A DNA stretch of 64,000 bases, taken from Tatumella punctata. GTDB taxonomy: Bacteria > Pseudomonadota > Gammaproteobacteria > Enterobacterales > Enterobacteriaceae. The notes below the pieces were generated by a model that saw only the letters and a program-made list of their open reading frames with translations, did no database searches and was not told the origin of the DNA. The position numbers were made by a program, and so were the translations under genes. Each line of letters begins with the position of its first letter. The stretch's first letter is position 1. The DNA lies in contig NZ_BAAAFW010000050.1 in the NCBI RefSeq assembly GCF_039523735.1, positions 1 through 64,000 on the forward strand, in the 5' to 3' direction. Below are positions 8,388 through 16,945 of the stretch, piece by piece.

Positions 8388-9746
8388 TTAAATAATAAAG
8401 TTTCCGAGGATCAGCAACGACACCGAAACATTAATTGCACCGCCGATACGGGTCGCTATCTGTGCGAAAGGCATTAACACCATCCGGTTGCCCGCAGTCA
8501 GAATCGCAACATCACCGGTACCTCCTTGTCCGCTCTGACAACAGGAAATGATGGCGACATCTACCGGGTGCATACGCAGTTTTTTGCCGACGAAGAAGCC
8601 GGTAACGACCAGCGAAAGGACAGTACTGAAAATAATCAGTAAGTTGGTCAGAGTGAAAGCATTCACCAGTTCCTGCCATGGTGTAATTGCCACTCCGACA
8701 GCAAACAGAATCGGATAAGTGACGGCCGTCTGGAAAAATTTATATACCATCTGAGAGCCTGCCAGCAGGCGTGGTGATACTCCATGTACCAGTTTCACCA
8801 GCACTGCGGCGAACAGCATGCCCACCGGGGCCGGTAAGCCAATAAATTTATGTCCCAGCATGCCCACCATATAAAGAAGGACTGCCAGCAATACACCGGA
8901 AGCCACTGCACCCATGTCAGGGGGACCGCTAAACAGTTTCGCGCCTTCGTCAGGAGGGCCGGAAAGGTCAGAGGTATTTTCAGATTCAGGCATCAGCTGA
9001 CCTTCACCGGTAAGGTGCGGGTAGCGTTTGCCGATTTGATTCAGACAGCCGGCAATAATAATGGCCGTCAGACTGCCGAGCATAACCATAGGTAACACAC
9101 GGCCTAAGGCCACACCCTGATCCATATTGAGCAATGCGGCATAACCTATCGATAAAGGGATAGCACCTTCGCCAACACCGCCTGCCATAATCGGTAAAAT
9201 AATAAAGAAGAAAATCTGGAATGGTTCCAGGCCAAGAGCGAGTCCGACCCCCATCCCGACCAGCATACCGACAATTTCGCCGCATAACATCGGGACAAAA
9301 ATACGCAAAAAACCCTGAATCAGGGTTGTCCGGTTCATACTCATAATACTGCCGACAATAATGCAACAGATATAAAGATAAAGAATGTTGGTATCTTTAT
9401 AGAATTTAGTGGTTGCCTGAACAACGATATCCGGCAGCACTTCATAGAAGACGAGTGCAGAGGGAATGAAGGTGGCACAAATCGCAGCAGCACCTATTTT
9501 TCCGACCACAGGCAGACGTTTACCAAATTCACCACAGGCAAAGCCGAAGAAAGCGAGGGTAGCTACCATTACGACTATATCGCTGGAAAGCCTTCCCCCT
9601 GCGGACTCAATGGCGATCAATACTCCGCAGAGAATAAATAAAGGCAGGGGGATAATACCTACCTTCCAGGTGTCAAGAATATGCCACCATTGCTCTTTTA
9701 ATGATTTCTTTTCCGGGCTGTCTGCCGGGATATTTTTTGTAGCCAT
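8388..9746 (-). CDS. citS: 2-hydroxycarboxylate (citrate/sodium) transporter, CitS family
   Basis: A 452-residue inner-membrane transporter of the 2HCT family (CitS, MleP, CitP). It has many hydrophobic segments after a short hydrophilic N-terminus. The two family signature loops are visible: GGVGEGA in the first half (near residue 189) and GQGGTGDVAILTAGNRM near residue 408, followed by the conserved arginine in PFAQIATRIGGAINV. K. pneumoniae CitS imports citrate with Na+; substrate and coupling ion here are inferred from the citrate genes that follow. It is the promoter-proximal gene, 21 bp before the FAH gene. Confidence 0.92.
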   Translation of the reverse strand: MATKNIPADSPEKKSLKEQWWHILDTWKVGIIPLPLFILCGVLIAIESAGGRLSSDIVVMVATLAFFGFACGEFGKRLPVVGKIGAAAICATFIPSALVFYEVLPDIVVQATTKFYKDTNILYLYICCIIVGSIMSMNRTTLIQGFLRIFVPMLCGEIVGMLVGMGVGLALGLEPFQIFFFIILPIMAGGVGEGAIPLSIGYAALLNMDQGVALGRVLPMVMLGSLTAIIIAGCLNQIGKRYPHLTGEGQLMPESENTSDLSGPPDEGAKLFSGPPDMGAVASGVLLAVLLYMVGMLGHKFIGLPAPVGMLFAAVLVKLVHGVSPRLLAGSQMVYKFFQTAVTYPILFAVGVAITPWQELVNAFTLTNLLIIFSTVLSLVVTGFFVGKKLRMHPVDVAIISCCQSGQGGTGDVAILTAGNRMVLMPFAQIATRIGGAINVSVSLLILGNFII

Positions 9747-10100
9747 CAGAGTTCTCCTTTATTGTTAATATTATTCTCGCAAGGAAATACTTACTGATGT
9801 TGTGATAAAGGATTTACTTATTTAGGAGATTTTATGGCGCTAATGGTTTTTATGAACTTAAAGGATTTAATGGTTTTTATTAGGGAGAATATTCCGGCTG
9901 TGGCCGATGATGTTCTTTTTTTGTATTTAATATTTTGATTTTATGTTTTTTTAACCGGGGTACAGTTGTATGGCAAGGTAACAGGTGACATTTAAGGAAT
10001 TAAGCTGTGCAAAAGATCACAAGTTTTTTTATTTAAAAAATAGAATTAACTGAGTGGTGATATATTATCTGTCATGTCAGCGTACTGTGGCGGGCGGCAT
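9747..10100. promoter_or_regulatory. AT-rich divergent control region, citS operon / citAB
   Basis: A very AT-rich region between divergent citS and citA, with no ORF. It must hold both promoters. In Klebsiella the corresponding region binds phosphorylated CitB and CRP; a CRP-like site is annotated separately. I could not place individual CitB sites by eye. Confidence 0.7.
10006..10021. promoter_or_regulatory. CRP-like binding site
   Basis: TGTGCAAAAGATCACA matches the CRP consensus TGTGA-N6-TCACA at 9 of 10 informative bases. It lies about 260 bp from the citS start and 80 bp from the citA start, consistent with catabolite control of citrate use. Confidence 0.65.
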
Positions 10101-11708
10101 ATGAAAATGTCTTTTCAGATAAGGCTGTTTATCTCTTTGATTATTGTTTTTTTATTATTGTTCTCTCTTTTCGCTGTCTATTACTATCTGGAAGCAGGCA
10201 GAAGAATCTACCAGGAGGTGAGCGTGAGAACGCGCGTTCAGTCAGATCTCATTTCGGTAATGCCAGATCTGCGTCGTTCTGTCGCCAACAGTAATCTGCA
10301 GGAAATCACAGACTTTATGGATAAAATTGTACTATTGAGCGACGCCAGTTTTATTGTTATCGGGGACAATAAAATAAACCACTTATATCATTCTGTGAAT
10401 AAAGAAAAAGTCGGGACTCCGCTGATCGGTGGTGACAATGATGAGGTGCTGGGGGGCAAGACAGTGACGACCTGGCGGAGAGGGGGGATGGGTATTTCTC
10501 TGCGTAGTAAATCACCGGTTTATGATAATAACGGAAATATTACCGGGATTGTTTCGGTTGGCTACCTGAAAAGTGAACTGGATAATATTACCTTCAGTAA
10601 GGTTTTTAATGCTTTTATCATTCTTTTTTTGATGTTAGTCAGTTTGTTTATATATTCATGGTTTTTTACCCGCAGCATCAAAAAACAGATGTCTTGTCTG
10701 GAGCCCAGGGAGATAGGCCTGCTGGTACGTCAGCAAAAAGCGATGCTGGAGTCGATTTATGAAGGGGTGATTGCGGTAGACGATCAGTTAAAAGTGATTG
10801 TGGTAAATAAAGCTGCGCAGTTACTGCTGGGTATCAAAGGAGAACATAATTCACTGAACGGAAAAAATATTCATCAGTTAATTAAACCAGTAACTTTCTT
10901 CGACCGTACCGTTATGCTGGAAAATGATACGCATGACGAAATCTGTCTTTTTAATCAGCTCACTGTTATTGCCAGTCGTGTCCGTATTTTACTGGAAAAC
11001 AAACTACAAGGATGGGTAATTACCTTCCGTGACCGCCAGGAAATAGAAAGCCTGACGACCCGTTTAAGTCAGGTCAACGGCTACCTTGAAAATCTGCGCA
11101 TTATGCATCATGAACAGCTAAATCAGACGGCTGTGATCTCCGGCTTACTGCAGTCCGGTCACTATCGTGAAGCTATCGACTACATCCAGTTACAGTCTGA
11201 ACATGCCCAGGGTGTGCTGGATTTTATTTCCGCACAATTTGCTTCCCCTATGTTGTGCGGATTACTGCTGGGAAAAGTATCGCGGGCGCGAGAGAAAGGT
11301 ATTGCACTGGTTTTTGATCCCGGCAGCCATCTGTTATTGCCATTTCGCGGACTGCCGGAATCAGAATTGATCTCCGTGATAGGTAATCTGCTGGATAATG
11401 CGATCGAAGCCACAGGACACATGGATCCTTCTCGCAGGATCATTGAGGTGCTGATCCTCGCCGGTAAGGACGAATTGATTATTGAAGTTGCCGACAGGGG
11501 TGTCGGGATCCCTGAAATGATGGTGGATCGCTTATTTGACCGGGAAATGACTTCAAAAGACGGGGCAGAACACGGCATCGGCCTCTATCTGGTGAGCAGT
11601 TTCGTTACCCAGGCCGGTGGTGTGATCGAAGTTACTGATAATCCCGGCGGGGGAACGGTTTTTTCTGTTTTTATTCCGGATATTCCTGAAGCACAGCCTG
11701 ATACCTGA
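10101..11708 (+). CDS. citA: citrate-sensing sensor histidine kinase CitA/DpiB
   Basis: A membrane sensor kinase of the CitA/DcuS family, 535 residues from this start. Order: transmembrane helix near residues 8-30, periplasmic PAS-like ligand domain to about 165 with SFIVIGDN and a GGDND motif, second transmembrane helix, cytoplasmic PAS domain, then the kinase. The kinase core shows the phospho-acceptor His in IMHHEQLNQ, the N box GNLLDNAIEA, and ATP-lid glycines DRGVGIP and EHGIGLYLV. In the ligand pocket SLRSKSP keeps the Arg and Lys used by CitA, but the recalled R-L-Y-H motif reads H-L-Y-H here. The frame is open to 10074; I prefer the ATG at 10101 because translation then starts just before the first helix, but neither start has a strong ribosome site. 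Confidence 0.9.
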   Translation: MKMSFQIRLFISLIIVFLLLFSLFAVYYYLEAGRRIYQEVSVRTRVQSDLISVMPDLRRSVANSNLQEITDFMDKIVLLSDASFIVIGDNKINHLYHSVNKEKVGTPLIGGDNDEVLGGKTVTTWRRGGMGISLRSKSPVYDNNGNITGIVSVGYLKSELDNITFSKVFNAFIILFLMLVSLFIYSWFFTRSIKKQMSCLEPREIGLLVRQQKAMLESIYEGVIAVDDQLKVIVVNKAAQLLLGIKGEHNSLNGKNIHQLIKPVTFFDRTVMLENDTHDEICLFNQLTVIASRVRILLENKLQGWVITFRDRQEIESLTTRLSQVNGYLENLRIMHHEQLNQTAVISGLLQSGHYREAIDYIQLQSEHAQGVLDFISAQFASPMLCGLLLGKVSRAREKGIALVFDPGSHLLLPFRGLPESELISVIGNLLDNAIEATGHMDPSRRIIEVLILAGKDELIIEVADRGVGIPEMMVDRLFDREMTSKDGAEHGIGLYLVSSFVTQAGGVIEVTDNPGGGTVFSVFIPDIPEAQPDT

Positions 11709-11741
11709 GTAAAAGGAATACAGCAACTAAAGATAATAATT

Positions 11742-12473
11742 ATGCCTGATGAACATATTGATGTACTGATTGTTGAAGATGAAAGCACGCTTGCGCAGTT
11801 ACACGCAGCGCTGGTGAATGACTTCCCGTGTTTACGGGTTACAGGTATTGCCTCCACTCTTGCTCAGGCAAGAGAAATGATCGAACAACGTAATCCGCAG
11901 CTGGTACTTATGGATAACTATCTGCCTGACGGACAGGGGATCAGTTTAATCAGCTCCGCCATGTTCAGCCGGGCGAAATGCGCGGTTATTTTCATTACGG
12001 CAGCCAGTGATATGAATATCTGTAGTCAGGCGATCCGCGTTGGAGCATTTGATTATATTCTTAAGCCGGTGTCCCTGAAGCGGCTTAGCCAGTCGCTGGA
12101 AAACTTTATCCGTTTCAGTAAACAGCAGCGGGAGTGGAAGGTTGTTGATCAAAAAAATGTCGATTTACTGTATCAGCTACAGGCAAAGAATTTCCGGCAG
12201 CGGGAAACCGAAAAAGGTATTGAAGAAAATACCCTGGCACGGGTACAGCAACTGTTTAGCGAAGGAGATCAGTGCCTGAGTGTGGATGAGGTTATGGTCC
12301 ACTCGGGGCTGAGCAAAACTACGGCACGACGTTATCTGGAATACTGTGTCAGAACCGGATTACTGGGGGTCGAAATGGTTTACGGGAAAATAGGTCATCC
12401 GCGGCGTTTATATCGCCGCCGTCTTCTGCCAGCCGAAAGCCCGTCCTCCGGTCAGCCTGACAAGGGAACCTAA
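11742..12473 (+). CDS. citB: citrate response regulator CitB/DpiA
   Basis: A 243-residue response regulator of the CitB/DcuR family. The receiver domain (1-125) has the acidic pair in VEDE near residue 8, phospho-acceptor Asp58 in LVLMDNYLPDG, and Lys in DYILKPVSLKRL. The C-terminal part carries a helix-turn-helix (EVMVHSGLSKTTARRYLEYC, residues about 185-204). It begins 33 bp after citA and is almost certainly cotranscribed with it. It should activate the divergent citrate operon. Its end is only 4 bp from the convergent gntR-type gene, with no terminator visible between. Confidence 0.94.
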   Translation: MPDEHIDVLIVEDESTLAQLHAALVNDFPCLRVTGIASTLAQAREMIEQRNPQLVLMDNYLPDGQGISLISSAMFSRAKCAVIFITAASDMNICSQAIRVGAFDYILKPVSLKRLSQSLENFIRFSKQQREWKVVDQKNVDLLYQLQAKNFRQRETEKGIEENTLARVQQLFSEGDQCLSVDEVMVHSGLSKTTARRYLEYCVRTGLLGVEMVYGKIGHPRRLYRRRLLPAESPSSGQPDKGT

Positions 12474-12477
12474 GAGG

Positions 12478-13185
12478 TCAGGTTTCCACATCGACACATA
12501 ATGCATCGTAGCGCCAGTATTCATGGTCACAGTCGATCACCTGGTGATGCTGGTTCTGGTTGATGCGGGTGATACAAATCCCCGGGCTGCCTGAAGCAAC
12601 ATTCAGTGCCGGAGCGGAAAAGGCCGGTAAAGGGCCGGGTAACACGGTAAAACGTACGCCGCCATAACGTATGCCATACAGAGACTGGTATAAATCTGTC
12701 AGTGAACGGGTGAGATCTTCCTGCAACAGTCCCGGGAAGAATTGCGGATTGAGATAATGCTCGACATAGAGTACCGCCCGCCCGTCAATCCTCCTTAAGC
12801 GGCGGATACAGAAAAGCGCCTCACCCGCGGTGACAGATAATTGCTGTGCCAGTAAAGGTGTTGCCGAAATCTCACCACAGCTGATCACCTCGGTATGGGC
12901 CAGCCGTCCCTGCTGTGCCGCCATTTCATGGAAATGGCTGCGCAACAAAGGGTTATACACCAGCCGTGGTGGTGCGATAAACCATCCACGACGCAGCTCA
13001 CGGTATATTTTCCCGTGAGTTTCCAGTAATGCCAGCGCTTCCCGTAGGGTAATACGGGTGGTGGCATATTGTTCGCTCAGGCATCGTTCTGATGGCAGAC
13101 GCCCTTGTGCGAATTCGCCCTTTTCTACACGTTGCAGCAGAGAGCCCGCAATCATATCGACTGTTTTCGTGTTCCCGGAAGTCAC
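12478..13185 (-). CDS. GntR/HutC-family (UTRA) transcriptional regulator
   Basis: A 235-residue repressor-type regulator. The N-terminal winged helix (residues about 5-72) shows GRLPSERCLSEQYATTRITLREALALL, typical of GntR proteins. Residues 90-230 form a UTRA effector domain (LFCIRRLRRIDGRAVLYVEHYL; C-terminal CDHEYWRYDALCV). PhnR/PhnF regulators of phosphonate operons and NagR/DasR regulators of amino-sugar operons belong here. It diverges from the ABC-transporter operon, and a HutC-type palindrome lies between, so it probably represses that operon until an imported ligand binds. Confidence 0.87.
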   Translation of the reverse strand: MTSGNTKTVDMIAGSLLQRVEKGEFAQGRLPSERCLSEQYATTRITLREALALLETHGKIYRELRRGWFIAPPRLVYNPLLRSHFHEMAAQQGRLAHTEVISCGEISATPLLAQQLSVTAGEALFCIRRLRRIDGRAVLYVEHYLNPQFFPGLLQEDLTRSLTDLYQSLYGIRYGGVRFTVLPGPLPAFSAPALNVASGSPGICITRINQNQHHQVIDCDHEYWRYDALCVDVET

Positions 13186-13352
13186 CTGTCAGCCCCATGT
13201 CGGTGCATGTCTGCACTCACTGAATTCATTGTGATAACGCCGGTGAACCGCAGTGCTCAGCGTAGCCAGCCCGCAGAGTAGGGTAAAAATCCTGATATCA
13301 CAATGCTGTCATAAAATCTTCATAGTATGCCGCTACATTGGCTTGGTTTTTG

Positions 13353-13366
13353 CTGGACTAGACCAG
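13353..13366. promoter_or_regulatory. HutC/UTRA-type operator
   Basis: CTGGACTAGACCAG is a palindrome with one mismatched pair and matches the HutC-subfamily operator core TGGTCTAGACCA at all but one base. It sits 31 bp before the binding-protein ATG, where it could block transcription, and is the likely target of the divergent GntR regulator. Confidence 0.65.
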
Positions 13367-13396
13367 TGTTCTATCCCCTAATCGCAGGAGCCCGAC

Positions 13397-14458
13397 ATGA
13401 AAGCCAGTATGTTAACGCTATTATCCGCAGCCATTTTTCTTGCTCTTCCTGCCGCACATGCAGCCGATAATGACCTGGCGGCACTGGAAAAAGCCGCCCG
13501 CAGTGAAGGGCAAATCAATAGTGTCGGGATGCCTGACAGCTGGGCTGACTGGAAAGACACCTGGCATGACATCACGACGCAATACGGTATTAAACACAGT
13601 GATACGGATATGTCATCGGCACAGGAACTGGCAAAATTCGCTGCCGAGAAAGGTAATGCCAGTGCAGATATTGGTGATGTCGGTGCTGCATTTGGCCCGA
13701 TAGCTGTCGCGAAAGGTCTGGCACAGCCTTATAAAACCAGCCACTGGGATCAGGTTCCCGACTGGGCAAAAGATAAACAGGGTGACTGGATGCTGGCCTA
13801 CACCGGGACAATCGCTTTTCTGGTCGACAAACAACAGGTCAAAGATGTTCCGCACAGCTGGGCTGATCTTAAAAAAGGTAAATATGTCGTAACCATCGGT
13901 GATGTGGGTGTGGCTGCTCAGGCCGCCAATGGCGTATTAGCGGCCAACTATGCACTGGGGGGGAACGAGAAAGATTTGACCCCGGCACTGAAATATTTTG
14001 GTGATCTGGCGAAGCAGGGCCGTCTGGGCCTGACAGATCCGGTGATTGCGAATATTGAGAAAGGGGAAATCCAGGTCGCGGTAGTCTGGGACTTTAATGG
14101 TCTGAATTACCGCGATCAGATTGATAAGAACCGCTACCAGGTAGTGATCCCTTCCGACGGCTCGGTAACCTCGGGTTACACGACCATTATTAACAAATAT
14201 GCCAGACACCCGAATGCCGCCAAACTGACCCGTGAGTACATCTTCTCTGATGCCGGTCAGATCAACCTGGCTCGTGGTTATGCCCGTCCTATCCGCGCAC
14301 AGTATCTGACTTTACCGGCAGACGTTCAGGCCAAATTGTTACCGGCCTCTGAATATAAAAATGCCCATCCGATTAAGGACCAGGCCGCCTGGGACAAAAC
14401 GTCAAAACAACTGCCAGCTCTGTGGCAGCAGGATGTCATGATCAATATGCAACAGTAA
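13397..14458 (+). CDS. ABC transporter periplasmic substrate-binding protein
   Basis: A 353-residue extracellular solute-binding protein. The N-terminus is a clear Sec signal peptide ending in LPAAHA before ADNDL, so the mature protein is periplasmic. The mature part has the alternating alpha/beta pattern of type II binding proteins (iron, polyamine and 2-aminoethylphosphonate family), with DIGDVGAAFGPIAVAKGL in lobe one and EIQVAVVWDFNGLNYRDQ near the hinge. The ligand cannot be read directly; the neighbouring hydrolase and UTRA regulator suggest a phosphorus-containing organic compound. The ATG at 13397 follows GCAGGAGCCCGAC. Confidence 0.85.
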   Translation: MKASMLTLLSAAIFLALPAAHAADNDLAALEKAARSEGQINSVGMPDSWADWKDTWHDITTQYGIKHSDTDMSSAQELAKFAAEKGNASADIGDVGAAFGPIAVAKGLAQPYKTSHWDQVPDWAKDKQGDWMLAYTGTIAFLVDKQQVKDVPHSWADLKKGKYVVTIGDVGVAAQAANGVLAANYALGGNEKDLTPALKYFGDLAKQGRLGLTDPVIANIEKGEIQVAVVWDFNGLNYRDQIDKNRYQVVIPSDGSVTSGYTTIINKYARHPNAAKLTREYIFSDAGQINLARGYARPIRAQYLTLPADVQAKLLPASEYKNAHPIKDQAAWDKTSKQLPALWQQDVMINMQQ

Positions 14459-14482
14459 GTCGTTCGGGTAATGAGGTAAAAG

Positions 14483-15304
14483 ATGAAAACAATCCTGGTG
14501 GTACTGGACGGTCTGAGTGATATCGTCGCTGAGCATGGGATGGGCTATTTACATGCCGAGTGTGCTCAGGGGAATGGCAAATATTACCCGATGACCTGTG
14601 AGTTACCTTCACTGTCACGGCCATTGTATGAATGTATTCTCACCGGAGTACCGCCGGTGATCAGCGGAATTATTCATAACGGGGTCAGCCGGCTCAGTCA
14701 GCAGCGCAGTATCTTTCATTATGCGCGGGATGCAGGTCTGGTCACGGCAGCGGCAGCCTACCACTGGGTGAGTGAATTGTATAACCGCAGTCCTTACGAT
14801 GCGGTTCGTGACCGTCATACACAGCAGGAAGATCTGCCTATTCAGTTCGGACATTTTTACTCGGATGACAGTTATCCGGATTCTCACCTGTTTGAAGATG
14901 CCGAAAGTCTGCGCCGCGGCTATGATCCCGACTTTCTGCTGATTCACCCGATGAATATCGACGATGCAGGGCATAAATTCGGACTCAGCTCAGCACAGTA
15001 TCGCAACCGTGCACGTATTGCCGATGGTTATCTGTCACATTGGATGCCCCAATGGCTGCGGGAAGATTATCAGGTGATTGTTACGGCGGATCACGGTATG
15101 AATGATGATCGTTCCCATGGCGGGCGATTACCCGAAGAAATCAGGGTTCCGCTGTTTGTGTTCGGCCGCGGATTTTCTAAACAGAATAATATTGTGCCGC
15201 GTCAGACCGAGTTATGTGGCACTGTTTGTCAGCTTCTTGAGATTGCCCATGATAAACCGGTATGTCAGGCGCTGTTGTCGACAGGACCGGAGGCCGGGGA
15301 ATGA
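14483..15304 (+). CDS. alkaline-phosphatase-superfamily hydrolase
   Basis: A 273-residue metallohydrolase of the alkaline phosphatase superfamily (nucleotide pyrophosphatase / phosphonoacetate hydrolase branch). Metal and catalytic residues are recognisable: Asp9 in VVLDGLSD, a nucleophile region ELPSLSRPLYECILTGVPP with Ser as likely nucleophile, IDDAGHKFG, TADHGMNDD and SHGG. It has no signal peptide, so it works in the cytoplasm on something already imported. It lies inside the transporter operon, 24 bp after the binding protein and overlapping the first permease by four bases. A phosphonate or phosphodiester substrate is inferred, not shown. The ATG is preceded by GAGGTAAAAG. Confidence 0.8.
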   Translation: MKTILVVLDGLSDIVAEHGMGYLHAECAQGNGKYYPMTCELPSLSRPLYECILTGVPPVISGIIHNGVSRLSQQRSIFHYARDAGLVTAAAAYHWVSELYNRSPYDAVRDRHTQQEDLPIQFGHFYSDDSYPDSHLFEDAESLRRGYDPDFLLIHPMNIDDAGHKFGLSSAQYRNRARIADGYLSHWMPQWLREDYQVIVTADHGMNDDRSHGGRLPEEIRVPLFVFGRGFSKQNNIVPRQTELCGTVCQLLEIAHDKPVCQALLSTGPEAGE

Positions 15305-16146
15305 AGGGAAAACGCATAGCCCTGCTGTGGTTACTGCCATTTGCATTGTTTTATATCGCTTTTCAGTTGGCACCGCTGATATGGGTAGCCGGTAACAGTT
15401 TCTGGAGTGATGTGAACAGCCGCTGGGGTGTTGATAACTATCATGACATTCTGACATCCCCTTTTTATTTGCAGGCGATACGTTTTTCTCTCGATATCTC
15501 TTTCTGGTCCAGTGTGTATGGGTTACTTATCTCGCTGGTGGCAGGGTATTCCCTGCATCAACTGGGTAATGGCCGTTTCCATCGTTTTATGATGGCATTT
15601 ACCAATATGACCAGTAATTTTGCCGGAGTGCCACTGGCTTTCGCTTTTATTATTCTGCTTGGTCTCAACGGATGTCTGACGTTACTGATGCGCCATTACG
15701 GGCTGGCATCCGGATTCCGGTTATTCTCCCGCGATGGCATGATCCTGATTTACACCTGGTTCCAGATCCCGCTGGGGGTACTGCTGCTGTTTCCGGCCTT
15801 TGAAGGACTCAGGAAAGAGTGGCAGGAGTCGGCGGCGCTGCTGGGTGCAGGCCGCTGGCATTACTGGCGTCTGATTGCGTTACCTGTCCTGTCACCAGCG
15901 TTACTGGGGACGTTTGTGATCCTGCTGGCGAATGCCCTCGGGGCTTATGCCACCATCTATGCCCTGACCAGCGGTAACTTTAATGTTGTGCCGGTGCGGA
16001 TAGCGGCACTGGTGTCCGGAGATATTTCCCTGGATCCTTATATGGGAAGTGCATTGGCAATGCTGCTGGTGGTTCTGCTGACAGTTATCACTGTCGTTCA
16101 ACAATACCTGGTACGTCGCAGTTATTTAGCTGCCGGACGTTCCTGA
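15301..16146 (+). CDS. ABC transporter permease, first subunit
   Basis: A 281-residue inner-membrane permease with about six transmembrane helices. The cytoplasmic EAA loop that contacts the ATPase reads EWQESAALLGAGRWHYWRLIALPVL. It belongs to the polyamine / iron / phosphonate permease group. The ATG at 15301 overlaps the hydrolase stop (ATGA) and follows GGAGG at good spacing; the frame is open further upstream, but only inside the hydrolase gene. It pairs with the next permease to form the channel. Confidence 0.9.
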   Translation: MKGKRIALLWLLPFALFYIAFQLAPLIWVAGNSFWSDVNSRWGVDNYHDILTSPFYLQAIRFSLDISFWSSVYGLLISLVAGYSLHQLGNGRFHRFMMAFTNMTSNFAGVPLAFAFIILLGLNGCLTLLMRHYGLASGFRLFSRDGMILIYTWFQIPLGVLLLFPAFEGLRKEWQESAALLGAGRWHYWRLIALPVLSPALLGTFVILLANALGAYATIYALTSGNFNVVPVRIAALVSGDISLDPYMGSALAMLLVVLLTVITVVQQYLVRRSYLAAGRS

Positions 16147-16157
16147 AGGGAGTGACT

Positions 16158-16937
16158 ATGTCCCGGACTGAAAATATCTATCACCGGACTGTCAGCAGTG
16201 TACTGCTGGTGATCCTCGCGCTGCCGCTGGCCGCCACACTGGTATATGCCTTATCGAGGGAATGGAGCGATACTATCTTACCCCACGGGCTGACACTGTC
16301 ATGGTTTACCACGTTATGGCAGGACCCGCGTTTTATCAGTGCGCTATGGCATTCTTTGTTGGTCTGTTTTGGTGCGCTGCTGATATCGCTTTTACTGGTA
16401 CTGCCTGCAATGTTTGTAATTGCTTACTACTACCCTGGGCTGGACAGTATAATGAATGTTCTGATCCTGATGCCGTTTGCTGTACCCCCGGTGGTCTCCT
16501 CTGTCGGGTTACTGCAACTCTATTCTTCCGAACCCCTGATGCTGACCGGTACCCCCTGGATCCTGATCGGCTGTTATTTCACGATTGCATTACCGTTTAT
16601 CTACCGTGCTATCACCAATAATATGCAGTCAGTGAATCTGAAAGAGCTGATTGATGCTGCTCATTTGTTAGGTGCCGGTACCTGTAAAGCGGCTATTTTT
16701 GTGGTGCTGCCTAACTTACGTAAGGGTGTGCTGGTGGCGGTACTGTTATCGTTCTCGTTTCTGATAGGTGAGTTTGTATTCGCTAACCTGTTAGTCGGCA
16801 GCCGCTATGAAACACTGCAGGTTTATCTCTACAATATGCGTAATGGCAGTGGTCATTTTACCAGCGCATTAGTGATCTCTTATTTTGCTGTCATCCTGGT
16901 TGTCACCTGGCTGGCCAATCTGCTTAACCGTCAATGA
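16158..16937 (+). CDS. ABC transporter permease, second subunit
   Basis: A 259-residue inner-membrane permease of the same family as its upstream neighbour, with about six transmembrane helices and an EAA loop, LKELIDAAHLLGAGTCKAAIFVVLP. The ATG at 16158 follows AAGGGAGTGACT; a GTG two codons earlier is the only close alternative. It begins 11 bp after the first permease and ends next to the ATPase gene. Confidence 0.9.
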   Translation: MSRTENIYHRTVSSVLLVILALPLAATLVYALSREWSDTILPHGLTLSWFTTLWQDPRFISALWHSLLVCFGALLISLLLVLPAMFVIAYYYPGLDSIMNVLILMPFAVPPVVSSVGLLQLYSSEPLMLTGTPWILIGCYFTIALPFIYRAITNNMQSVNLKELIDAAHLLGAGTCKAAIFVVLPNLRKGVLVAVLLSFSFLIGEFVFANLLVGSRYETLQVYLYNMRNGSGHFTSALVISYFAVILVVTWLANLLNRQ

Positions 16938-16945
16938 GGCACCCT

